DNA of 64,000 nt from Sphaerulina vaccinii (Eukaryota; Ascomycota; Dothideomycetes; Mycosphaerellales; Mycosphaerellaceae). The stretch is from contig JAKUDP010000007.1 of NCBI GenBank assembly GCA_022570795.1, positions 1,674,001 through 1,738,000 on the forward strand. Direction: 5' to 3'. Positions 11,594 through 21,880 of the stretch are shown piece by piece. The position numbers and the translations under genes are program-made. Position 1 is the first letter of the stretch, and every line of letters starts with the position of its first letter. Under the pieces are notes generated by a model. The model saw only the letters and a list, made by a program, of their open reading frames with translations, did not search any database and had not been told where the DNA came from.

Positions 11594-13514
11594 ATGAAGC
11601 GCATCACTCCAAGGACGTGTTTGTGGCCGCTGATAGGCGTCGTCTCAATCACATTTGCGCTCTCCATAGGACTGACCTACAGATCCGACCACCATTGCTA
11701 TGCTGGGACATGTGGCGAGACCCTATTTCCACTACAAGCACGACTTCACGTCGTGGTCTGGTATATCTGGATCTCGCTCTCCATCACACTCCTCGGCCTG
11801 CGAGCGTTCCGACCTACTGTACGCAACTTCGTCTCGACATCACTCCAGTTCGAGGTACCTCTGTTTGGAAAGCAACTTCGCATTAGTGGCATCCTGCTCG
11901 TTTCCTGGATCTTGTCACTTTATGGCATCTTGATTGGAATCTGGTGGATTCGACTACGAGACTACTTCAACGAGCGTGGAGATGGCCTGCCCGGAAACAA
12001 TATCGTGGCCGCTGTTGCATTGACAGGCCATCTGGCGGACGTGTCAATGGGCATGGTCCTCCTACCAGTCTCGCGGCACTCTGCACTGGCATCATTCTTC
12101 AAGCTCTCTCCGACCACGACTTACACCTTCCACATGACTATGGCATACATTCTGTTTGCACTGGTGCTGATACACGGGGCCTTATATGCAGATTGGGCAG
12201 CGATCTGGAACCGCGACCGAGATGCGTTCAGAACGATACTTCCGATACTCAATCCGACCTATATCTACGAGGAGACATGGCCAGGACTTCGATCTGCTCT
12301 GGGAATATGGAAGTCTTCGCTCATCTTCACTGGCACTGTTTCGAGTTTGATCATGGTTGTACGTATGCCTACTATCTCGAGCACAGTGATACATACGTGT
12401 AATGCTAACACGCATACACCAGGCCATGTTCTTTACTAGCTTTCCAGTCATCAGGCGGAAGTGGTTCAACGTATTCTACTTTACCCACCTCCTTGGCATC
12501 GTGGCCGTGGTGATTATCTGCCTACACGCCAGCACAATGTTCTACTGCACGATTCCAGGGCTTTCGATGTGGCTACTAGACTGGAGCATGCGAGTCTACG
12601 AGCTGAAGGAAAAGCTGGGGAGCCGGCTGACAGCGCTAGGAAATGGATGGTATACTCTGACCATGCCTCTTCCTCGAAAACGACTATCAGGCTGTGCATG
12701 TCATTCGCCACTGTCGCACTTCTACATCCACCACTCCACCACATCAGTTCTCGAGATCCATCCTCTTACCACGATAACACACCTGGCATCAAAGAAGTCT
12801 TCGGTGGGCGATAGTGACTCGATCGACATTCAGTTTCTCTTCCGTCAGAGTCAAACCCAAGCAATGCTACCATCCTCCAAGAAAAGCTCACAATGGACAA
12901 ACAAGCTCGGTGCACTTGTGGATGAAGAAAAGGTTGACATGTCCCGACAGACTACGAATACTGTAGAAGATGTGAAGCAAGACTTTTCGATCACGACAAC
13001 AATGCGCATGGAAGGACCATACTTCACACCTGCCAATCCAGAACTATACAAGACGGTCGTATGCCTGGTAGCTGGCACCGGCCTGAGTGGTGCGCTAGCA
13101 TTTGCTGCAGCTTTCCAAGCACAACATACGAGAGCAGACGAGCAGCGGAAGCTATTATACCCTGGCATAACTCTTGCAGAAGAGGTACTAGACGCAAGCC
13201 CAGCCTGCACCATTTCCGGCGATCAGAGGAGTCTCTGGACGAGATGTGTTGTGATTTGGACTGTACGCGAGAAGGACTACACAGATATACCATTCATCAA
13301 GGAGCTCGCGTGTGATGGGCTCGAGATACAGATACATAAGACTGGAGGCGGTCTACCGCGGCTGGACATGAACAAGGCTCTGCCAGAGATCATTGGTGAA
13401 GAGGGCGGTAGTAGCTGGTGCTATATTTCTGGACCTGGAGGCTTCATTTCTGCTGCTGAGCAAGCTTGTGGAAAGGTCAAAGGGCTTACCTGGTTTGCTG
13501 CAAGATGGGACTGA
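11594..13514 (+). CDS. Ferric/cupric reductase transmembrane protein (FRE family)
   Basis: Plasma-membrane metalloreductase that passes electrons from NADPH through FAD and two haems to extracellular Fe3+ or Cu2+. Two exons (11594-12358 and 12423-13514) give 618 aa; the 64-nt intron has a GCTAAC branch site. A hydrophobic N-terminus is followed by a multi-span core. Candidate haem histidines lie in TGHLADVSMG, TYTFHMTMAY, LIHGALY, YFTHLLGI and ICLHAS. The FAD-binding HPLT motif lies in LEIHPLTTITH. The NADPH site is CLVAGTGLSGALAFAAAF, and the C-terminus carries CYISGPGGFISAAE. Length and domain order are normal for the family. No iron-uptake partner gene is seen nearby. Confidence 0.92.
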
Positions 13515-14493
13515 GAGACAAGCTCATACTGCTATCTAGCAGCAGCTAGATCAAGCTTGGAGGCGACGGCAGCACAATATTTGAGTCACAAGGAGCCGGC
13601 ATCTGATAATTCGGCGCCCATGCACAATTCAGACGCGTGCGCGGGCAGTCAGTGTGGACAGCAAGATTCTCGTATGAGGATATCCTGCAGTCTTCGCTCT
13701 GTCCTAGAGGCTGATCAGCTTTCCCCAATGCTTGTGGGCCGCTTGAAGAGTTGACGATTGGACATAGGAAGCCGGACATCACAGAGTTATCGTGACACCG
13801 ACACAGCAAGTTCAACATGAGCTAGTGACACATGGCAGTGAGACAGAGGTGTTAGTAGTTCGAGTTGGTCAGGCCACACCGGCGCGCGCACGTACGCACT
13901 AGGCACTAGTTTGGACGAGAGCTAGCGTGCCAGAGTTGTCAGCCAGCAGGAGACGGCCTCCGGGAAGGCATGCTTTGGTTCATTAGATGCGAAGAGAATG
14001 CGAAGGGCAGATCTGATCGTACCTCAGAGCTGTCGCGTTGATTCGGCCACCAATTAAGCGTGTCGAGGATGGCGAGGACGCATACGCTTGATAAGGAAGC
14101 AACCATGCAGCTACCGTCCTGCGAATCTGGCGAATATCGTGTGAGCAATACTGGTTCACAAGGACATTGGAGCTTCGAGTGTATCGACACTACTTCGGGC
14201 AACGGTTCGCAGACAGTTCAGCGTTAAAACAACGGAGTACAATCAGAGAAGCCTGTGGCGAAGCGATTGACTTGCTGGTCTGGCCATACGAAACATCTTA
14301 TTTCTGCAAGCTTGTGTTCGCTAGAAGAATAAGGAACATTCGAATACACTTCCTGCATCCTTGATACCTCCAGAGACCCCGACGCTCAAGCCTGTGTGGG
14401 AGCACGAACAGAATGGCTTTATATGTAATCATATTCACGAACCCGACTTTTGTTAGGCACTCATTGCCTCTCAGGAATCCCTCCAACTGCTCT
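13515..14493. other. Intergenic 1 kb between convergent genes
   Basis: Contains the 3' regions of the ferric reductase and of the rhodopsin-like protein. Short frames on both strands lack motifs. Nothing supported. Confidence 0.45.
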
Positions 14494-15818
14494 CTAGCTC
14501 GGCAGCTCAGCACGACATATCTGACTGTAAGGCTTCGGCGACATCTCAACCTCTTCGAAAGCCGCCGAGTCACTTCTCTCTCTTTCCTGCGGGATGACCT
14601 CAATAGTGTCAACCATGACGCTTCCACCTTTAGCACCATGCTCAATGATATATTTGTCTGATCCATCATCTTGGTCAACTAGTGTGTCTCCCTGCGTCAT
14701 GTCGTTCATCTTCGCATAGTGTTGACTTCGAATTCGACTCTTCTTCTCTAGATTCGACAGCTCGGCCGAACCATTGTCAGGTCTATTGCTTCCTCCAGGG
14801 CGTGCAGAGCCAGAAGTGTTTCCGTACTCGCCGATTAGACGAGGGCAAACGTGTCGGCAGAAGAGTCTTAGGATAGGAAGGCATCCACATATGATGACTA
14901 GGTTGCCCTCGATGCAGATCCATGTAGCTGGTGTTGCGAGCGCCCAGGACATATCCAAATTTGCTATGAGAGGCGGCATAAGCGTGAGGCGGATGATACT
15001 GGTGACCATGGTCAAGGAGCCGATGCTGAATATGATCATCAGGCCAAGCTTTTGTATTCGTGGGACTTGTAGCTTTGTGAGCATCGGCATTGGTAAGAAC
15101 TAAGCAAGTCAGCTCTACCCAAATGTGGGGATATTGACAAGACATACCAACATGATGATATCTGTAGCCGCATTCAGCCCAGCCGTAGCTAAGAAGATCT
15201 GCCCTCGGTTGATGCAATGCCCTTCAGTGATGGTTGGATCCCATACACGACCGAGCGGGATACAGGCGAAGGCTAGTGCGAGCATCAACGCGATGCTAAA
15301 GCTAGCTACAAGTCCCATTGTTGCGTATATGGCATAAGTGAACCACTGCTCACGTGCCAACTTAAGGTAGAACATGAGGATTGAGAACTTTGCCAACGCC
15401 ATGACTGCCAGATATATAATGCTGTCGATGGTCGTGATGCGAGAAAGAGTCTTGAAATCTGCGATACTTATGTCCCAGATATGTGCGCCGATGATGCTTT
15501 GGGACATGTAGTGTACGATGGTCACTTGAACTACCATCGACATGGCCTGTTTCTGCTGTCAGTCATAGCCGATGTTCTTCTCATTGTGTCTAGTCATACC
15601 CAAGATAGTATCAGGAGGACATCATCAAGCCCAAACAGTCGTGCCAGAACTGCTTTGGTATATACGCGGACAATGAGAAACAGTGTTGCGAGACACATGC
15701 CGAGTATAGCTAACACGACTCCGGCTTGTGTGGGCTTCGTCTGAGGATTCTCTAGATTGGAAACCAATCCAGGTGGTGCAGACGCCGCTGGCGTATTCGC
15801 CAGGTCGACCTGAGACAT
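14494..15818 (-). CDS. Fungal rhodopsin-like integral membrane protein
   Basis: Seven-span protein of the fungal rhodopsin-domain family, often loosely called PTH11-like, of unknown ligand. Three exons (15600-15818, 15148-15552 and 14494-15099) join in phase 0 to give 409 aa. Typical features: an N-terminal segment before the first span; VRVYTKAVLARLFGLDDVLL at the end of the first span; GAHIWDI in the first long loop; FACIPLGRVWDP and GHCINRGQIFLATAGLNAATDI in the middle; and a C-terminal GNLVIICGCLPILRLF span. A long polar tail with LEKKSR follows. The extracellular CFEM domain of true PTH11 is absent. Function unknown. Confidence 0.87.
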
Positions 15819-17118
15819 CTTTGCATTTGTGCTGCTCTGCTTGTCGTACTTGCTCCGCCGAATAATGTAATTGGTGAGGTACACATGTGAGGACTTGTGA
15901 TATTCGATAGGGGTGAGGAGTGTTGAAGTGATGTTGACTGACGAGCTCTAAGTTTTCGATATTGTCCAAGGAATGCAAGATCGGCCAGGAACCGGGCTTG
16001 TCGGTGGTAAGACTTTGAGATTATCATGTGTTGTGCCGCCTCGTTGGGAACCGTTTCTCGTTCTCCACATCGAGCAGACAGTTATTCCCGCCGCAGGAAC
16101 AAGTGGTGCCGCCACCTTTCTGGGTAGAACGAGTTGGTGATCATGTACAGCCCATGTTGCAGACAGCTCATTACTGCAGCAGAGAAGGTTTTTCGCATGT
16201 GCATTTCCGAGTTCTTCCCATGATGCTGGCCGCCACACCTTGCTCTGTGACGTCCATTCATATGGGCTGGCTGAGTATTGCGTCTTGCTACGGTTTGCCC
16301 ATGCCAGTGAGGAAGCAAACCGGAGTGTCACTCCGGTTGTTCTTCGCTCCATTATTGCTACCGAAACAGCTTTTTGCTTGATCTTGATGCACGTGTGGTC
16401 AGCACGACGTCGCGGACTCCTGCCCATTGGGACTTTATATCAGACTCTCACCATGGCCGAGTTCAAGTCCACAAAGTCCGTGGTGAGCCAGAGCAGTGTG
16501 CAGAACCCAGTCCCGGATCGATACCGACGAGCTATGGCAAGGAACATGCCTGCACCGTGAGGGATCGAGCCGAAGGACAAAGTCCAATCTGACTTTCGAG
16601 TGCGCTCTTCGTGCTCGTTCTATTCGATGTGCAGTTGACAACTTTGCAAATTCGGGCAATCAAATCTGCTGACAGACTCTCGAACTACCACTGTACGACT
16701 TGGGTAATCTTTCAGGATCAGGAGCAAATTCGTGAGACTAAGGAGTTCGTCCCAGCGACCTGGATAGACCGTCTACGGCTGCCTCCGCACATCAGGCTCA
16801 TCAAACAAGCTCTGGCTGACAGAAGCTTATGCCAAAGTAGGAAAGTAGTGTAGACCAGGTTCCATAAACCACAAACAGGAATCGTACAAAGAGCATTCTC
16901 CGAAAAACAGGAATCGTACAAGTTCCTCGCCAGATCATTCGTTAGGTACCTGAGCGACGCTACGGCCGAACGACCAGGTCGATCCAGGAAGTACCAAAGT
17001 TGGGGGAGAATGCTCTGCCGCGGCCGATGGCAACATGTCAAGTCTCGAGTTGCGACCTCCTCGTGGCAGTCTTGTCTGATGAACTGTTGTAATCTTTCTT
17101 GTCGTGAGGAGCTCCGAG
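15819..17118. promoter_or_regulatory. Intergenic 1.3 kb with repeats near its right end
   Basis: Upstream region for both the rhodopsin-like gene (left) and the FAD oxidase (right). No gene is supported. Two short repeat structures lie at 16873-17016 and are listed separately. Confidence 0.45.
16873..17016. repeat. Short direct and inverted repeats upstream of FAD oxidase
   Basis: A perfect 17-bp direct repeat, AAACAGGAATCGTACAA, occurs at 16873-16889 and 16905-16921. A perfect 12-bp inverted repeat has AGAGCATTCTCC at 16890-16901 and GGAGAATGCTCT at 17005-17016. Both sit 100-350 bp before the oxidase start, so they could be regulator sites or the scar of a small insertion. Seen directly; role is inference. 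Confidence 0.6.
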
Positions 17119-17218
17119 ATGAAGTCTCTTCTGCTTGTCCCCATTGGTTTCGCTGGTCTCGTCTGGAGCAAAGAGGTCGAGAAGCCATACTGCGTATGAT
17201 GAAAGCTCCAGCTCGTTG

Positions 17219-18905
17219 ATGGCATATACACTGACAGCAGGACAGTGTAAAGCTCTCCAAGAAGCCGGCCTAGGAGACTCCCTCCTTTACCCTAACGACA
17301 TAGCCACATTCGAAACCAGTGTCGAGAAATACTTCTCAACAGCTGCACGATTGAAGCCACACTGTTTCTTTCAACCTCGAGATGCAACGCAAGTATCTCA
17401 AGGCATAACAGCGCTGGTTGCTGCCAACAAGACACAGCCATGCAAGTTCGCAATCCGCAGCGGCGGGCACATGCACATACCTGGTGCAGCAGGTATCGAA
17501 GATGGAGTGACGATCGATCTCGGGAAGATGAACAAGATTGAGTACTCTGAGGAGAACGACTCAGTTTCAGTCGGCGCAGGCGCTGTCTGGGGCGAACTGT
17601 ATGAAGCGTTGGACAAGATCGGTGTCATGGTGGCAGGAGCTCGATCGTCGTCTGTTGGTAAGCCTGATCCAGCCCCTTTCTCTTGAAGCAGCAGTACTGA
17701 TGTATTCGATTGATAACAGGTGTCGGCGGCCTGACCCTAGGAGGCGGAAACTCCTTCTTCGCAGCCCAAAAAGGTTTCGTATGCGACAACGTCCTCTCCT
17801 ACGAACTCGTCCTTTCCAACGGCACCATTCTCACAGCTTCCAAATCCATCAATCCAGATCTCTTTCAGGCACTCAAAGGCGGCGGCTCCAACTTCGGCAT
17901 AGTAACGAAGTTCACCTTCCAAACTTTCCCAGGAGGGAATTTCTTCGGCGGTGTAGTCCTCTATCCAGGCGACAAACAAACCGCTGATGCCCAGCTCAAA
18001 GCAATCTACAACTTCGGCGATTCCATCGAGAAAGATCCTCATGCGTCGGCGATAGTGATAGATGTCTTCTCAACAGAACTTGGTAAGACGCCAATGTTCA
18101 TGAACTCATACGCATACACCAGAAAGGTGCATCGTCCCGATGCGAAGATCTTCAATGAATTCTTCTCCATACCAGGAAACATCTCCGATACCACAGGACT
18201 CCGGAACATGACTTCTCTCGCCGAAGAGTTCGAAGTCCCGAAAGATTCTCGCGTATCGTTCAGTACTCTGACGTTCAAGAACGATATCCGAGTCCTGCAA
18301 AGAGCGCACGAGTCATTCTTGAAGGCATCGGAGAAATTAGCGGCAGAAGCCAAGGGCAACTACAGCTTGTATACTCTCTATCAGCCAATACCGAAAATTT
18401 TCTCCAAGCATAGCAAAGACAAAGGCGGTAACGTCTTAGGTCTAGATCGCTTTGACGACACTTTGATCCTGTATGAGCCATACCTCAAATGGCAGGATCC
18501 ATCGCAAGACGATCTCTTCCAAGGCCAAGCTCAGTGGCTAAGAGATGACATCTCCACATACGCCGCCAGCATAGGTGCCGATAACGAGTGGTTGTATCTG
18601 AACTACGCGGACAAGTACCAGCAGCCTCTACAAGGCTATGGTGCCGAGAATGTGGCTAAAGTTCGAGCTGCAGCGATGGCGTATGATCCAGAAGGTGTCT
18701 TCCAGTCTATGGCGCCCGGAGGCTTCAAGGTGTCGCAGGTAAGCATGCCATTAGAGACGATTCCAGATCGGTCCGAGCTCTGACCACTCTATAGGTCAAT
18801 GAGCAGTGGATTAAGGATAAGTTGGCGACGTCTGGTGCGTCGAGAGGGATCGGGTGGACCGATGTCCTTGTGTGGCTGGTGGCGCCGCTTTTGACACTGT
18901 TCTGA
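17219..18905 (+). CDS. FAD-linked oxidase (BBE-like), hydrophobic C-terminus
   Basis: Flavoprotein oxidase of the FAD_binding_4 type. The segment FAIRSGGHMHIPGAA holds the His expected to bind FAD covalently. DGVTIDLGKMN, GAVWGELYEAL and VGGLTLGGGNSFFA complete the FAD domain. The C-terminal berberine-bridge segment has ADKYQQPLQGYGAENV. Exons are 17219-17657, 17720-18738 and 18795-18905, giving 522 aa if the ATG at 17219 is used. Another ATG at 17119 starts a good signal peptide (MKSLLLVPIGFAGLVWS), but the best donor after it (17194) leaves the wrong phase. A weaker donor at 17156 would fit in phase. The last exon ends in VLVWLVAPLLTLF, suggesting a GPI anchor or membrane tail, which favours the secreted start. 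Confidence 0.88.
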
Positions 18906-19289
18906 GCTGGGAGGTATGTCGTTCTGCAACGAAGGCGTTAGGGTGGGGTTCGTATTTCAGCAATGAACGGTCTGATAATGGAAGAGCTGTGAACTTACAA
19001 TGCCGGTCTTATGTGATGGCGGTCTTTGACTGTGTCGCAGGAAGTCTATTGATACGACTGAGTTGCGAGCGCACAGGAACAGCAGTGTTAATCACAATCA
19101 TGGTAGCTGTGCAAGTTCTTATCCTTAGGAAGAGACTTTCATTCAGAAATTACTCACAGGGTACCATCGCAGCAGGTCCACTAATCGTGCAGGCTCACTA
19201 ATCACGTCGTCTATCTCAGGATCCCACCACACCTCTCGGCCATAGGGTATCCTTCCATCCAGTCACTGCGAACTCATGAGATATCACGC
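18906..19289. other. Intergenic between convergent FAD oxidase and Hsp12 gene
   Basis: 384 bp between two gene 3' ends; nothing recognised. Confidence 0.4.
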
Positions 19290-19725
19290 TCAGTGATGGT
19301 GGTGAACGATCTCGTCCTCCGTGTGCTTGATCGCATCGATCGGATGCTTGATCATTTGCTCGATGTGCTTGGGGTTGAGGTCATCCTTCAGGTGGCCGAG
19401 GAATCCATGGCCTTTTCCTGAGACGTTTCCTTCGACGCTCGAGGCCTTGTCTGTTACGGACTGAGTGGTGGACTTTGCTGAGTCTGGGATGGCGTCGCTG
19501 GAACATGGTAAGTACGCACCCCAAGTAGGATGCGCGATGGGGTCATACCTGGCGACCTTGTCGGCTTTGCCAGTCGTAACGTCTCCAGCCTTGTCAAGAG
19601 TAGACTTGGTGCAGTCGGGCGTGACTTTGTCCTCGACCTCTGCAGGCAAAAGTCAGCTATGCTTCGCGATGAAAGTGTGCGGAGAACATACTGCTGGAGA
19701 GATCTTTGCGGCCGATGTCAGACAT
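19290..19725 (-). CDS. Hsp9/Hsp12-family stress protein
   Basis: Small hydrophilic stress protein of 110 aa. The family binds membranes and accumulates in stress and stationary phase. Three exons (19692-19725, 19549-19639 and 19290-19497) have consensus borders. Junctions AGC A|AG and AG|C keep the frame. The N-terminus MSDIGRKDLSSKVEDK is diagnostic, followed by TPDCTKSTLDKAGD and PDSAKSTTQSVTDKAS. The C-terminal half (LKDDLNPKHIEQMIKHP) is longer than in yeast Hsp12, and the protein ends in four histidines. Ignoring the second intron would insert a non-family segment of about 17 residues, so the spliced model is preferred. It is divergent from DCL2. Confidence 0.88.
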
Positions 19726-20821
19726 CTCGATTGATGAGGGTATGGTGTTCGTTCTGAGAGTGCTGTAGTCGTCGAAAGTATCGATATCTGCTGGAGTAGG
19801 CTGAGTAGTGATGGTGTGTATGAAGTTGAGTGTCAAGACGAGAAGTCATGTCCCTTTACCTTTGGTGGAGTCTGGCCTTGCCTATAGCCACTGCAGTATC
19901 GACGCATGGTTGCTGCTTATATCGCATCGTTCTGCCTTCCTCACGGCTACTTGCCACGCGGACACCAGCTGCTTCGACATTGTCAAGGCAAGTCGCAGCT
20001 GAACGCACGAGGCAAGAACGAGAAGGCGAGAACGCTCCACGAACTAAGTCGACAACCACCTACAACGCTGAGACGCGTTCCCTTGCAGACGAGCCACGGT
20101 CTCGAGCTTCATCTCGGAGAACGAACATGAAGAACGCTTTCCCTGTGTTCTGTCCTACTCTTACACCTTGATACTACACGCTCTTCCTCGCTCGTGATTT
20201 GCCCTGGAATCGCCACTCCTCAGCCTGCTCGCAAATCACCTACGCAACGATCTTTGGAGTACAGAACCGGGCTCAAGAGAGCTGTGAGACCAATGATGAT
20301 TGACATCTCCTCCATCCTCTTCGACAACAGAGGCCCACTCTGCAGGCAAGCACCGAGCCTTCTTGACTCGTGTTCGATACCGTCGAATAATCGCGAAGCT
20401 GGTGTCAAGCTGTTGGAGGCTACGGAATTGAGGCTGCTCAGGCTGGCAGTGTGTATGTTCATATCCACCTGATGCAGCAGCTTGAGGAGTTTGTCGTCAA
20501 GGCCAAAAAGTTTCACGACTTCTCTCACTCGAGCTTAATGTTCCCCTGTCTTTCGATCTCTGCCTCTGCTTCTACAGAATAAGCACCCCAACGCGTCGTG
20601 CATTGGTCGGCACTCAACAGACTCGCGATGGCAAGTGTGATCGACGAGCTCTTCTATCCTTATGCACAGAAGGCGTAGGACAATTACGCTTGCGCTAAAA
20701 TCTCGCACGTATGAGAGACCTTGCATGACTGGGAACGCGTCAAGTATCAGGTTTGTGTACACCACACTCAATATCACTTACCAACAGCTTCCACTTTCGT
20801 ACACATCGGCAGGACCAGGCA
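19726..20821. promoter_or_regulatory. Divergent promoter region of Hsp12-like gene and DCL2
   Basis: About 1.1 kb between two divergent starts. A minus-strand frame of 102 codons at 20220-20528 shows no motif and was not called. A single CCCCT (STRE-like) occurs near 20541, but one 5-mer is weak evidence. Confidence 0.4.
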
Positions 20822-21604
20822 ATGATGGACGAGACGGCAACTCCAAACGATGTTACGGCACAGACTGGCGCCAGTCCTTTCAAGCTGCGGTCATATCAAA
20901 CAGAGATGCTCCAACGCAGCGTCCAAGGAAACATCATCGTGGCGATGGACACAGGATCTGGCAAAACTCATATTGCGATTGCCCGAATCCGTGCAGAGCT
21001 TGAAAGGTCGAACGACAACAGAGTATGCCGCTACCTACTACGGCAGTCCAATAGACTGACTGTGAACAGCTCACTTGGTTCCTGGCTCCGTCTCGAACAC
21101 TCGCAGAACAACAATTCAGAGCCTTGAACTCTGAACTTTCTGCTTATGGTGTTCGTCTTCTCACTGGCGCCGATGGCGTCGAGAAGTGGACAGACCAGCG
21201 TCTCTGGGATGCAGTCTTGACGAACGTGAAAGTCGTTGTGGCGACCCCTGCTGTGCTCAAAGATGCCCTTTCGCACGGCTTTGTCACGATCTCCAGACTC
21301 GCCCTGTGCATATTTGATGAAGGTCAGTCATTCTCGCTGCATAACCATATGCTCCCGCTGACCGAGTACGACTCGCACGCTCTAGCTCACAGATGTACGA
21401 AGAAGGCTCCCATGAACCAGATCATGCAACTGTTCTATCGACCAGCAAAAGAGCGTGGAGAACCTGTCCCACAGGTTCTAGGTCTCAGCGCGAGCCCGGT
21501 CACCAATACAAAGGAGGGTGGCCTTGAGTCAGTATCCCAATGTTGACCAGTGGACAGTGCTGACCTTTCAGGACTATCGAGTCGAATCTGGATGCACTGG
21601 CCGT
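20822..21604 (+). pseudogene. DCL2: Dicer-like 2, 5' segment, split by retrotransposon
   Basis: N-terminal part of a Dicer ribonuclease of the RNA-silencing pathway, which cuts double-stranded RNA into siRNA. Exons are 20822-21022, 21070-21322, 21386-21527 and 21572-21604 (start of exon 4). Helicase motif I is AMDTGSGKTHIA (about residue 40). TWFLAPSRTLAEQQ is motif Ia. The DEAH box forms across the second intron (FDE|AH). LGLSASPV is the SAT-like motif. The exon is broken after GCC GT at 21604 (about residue 213) by copia A. The target duplication GCCGT reappears at 48359-48363 and the frame resumes at 48364. No other lesion is seen in this half. Confidence 0.93.
21600..21604. repeat. Target-site duplication of copia A (GCCGT)
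   Basis: GCCGT at 21600-21604 is repeated at 48359-48363, immediately outside the two LTRs. A perfect 5-bp duplication inside a DCL2 exon marks the insertion event. Confidence 0.93.
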
Positions 21605-21779
21605 AGTTGTCTTAGACACCCTGTAGTATTATGCCGGTAGGCTGAGTGCCTCTTTGTTGTAGCAAACGAGTAGGACAGTGAAGAGGGCCTTACGCCCGCT
21701 GTCATGGAGAGAATCAAGCAAGTTAACACTCTCACGTCGTAATAGATGTGCCCATATCATCCATCACCACAAGGCAACT
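21605..21779 (+). repeat. 5' LTR of copia A
   Basis: 175 bp, matching the 3' LTR except for two G/A differences, both TpG here and TpA in the 3' copy. Ends are AGTTGTCTT and AAGGCAACT, an imperfect inverted repeat. No primer-binding match to a tRNA 3' end was recognised just after it. Confidence 0.95.
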
Positions 21780-21880
21780 GATTTACAGTCTTGTCGTTTA
21801 ACCATCTGAGCAGGCTTTGAGCTTGTTTCACAACCATCCAACCCAGCTAAGGTTTCACGACCTTTGAGCTATCTGACGCC

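Noticed and set aside
20220..20528. 102-codon minus-strand frame upstream of DCL2
   Set aside because: No motif, no exon context, and it lies in the divergent promoter region.
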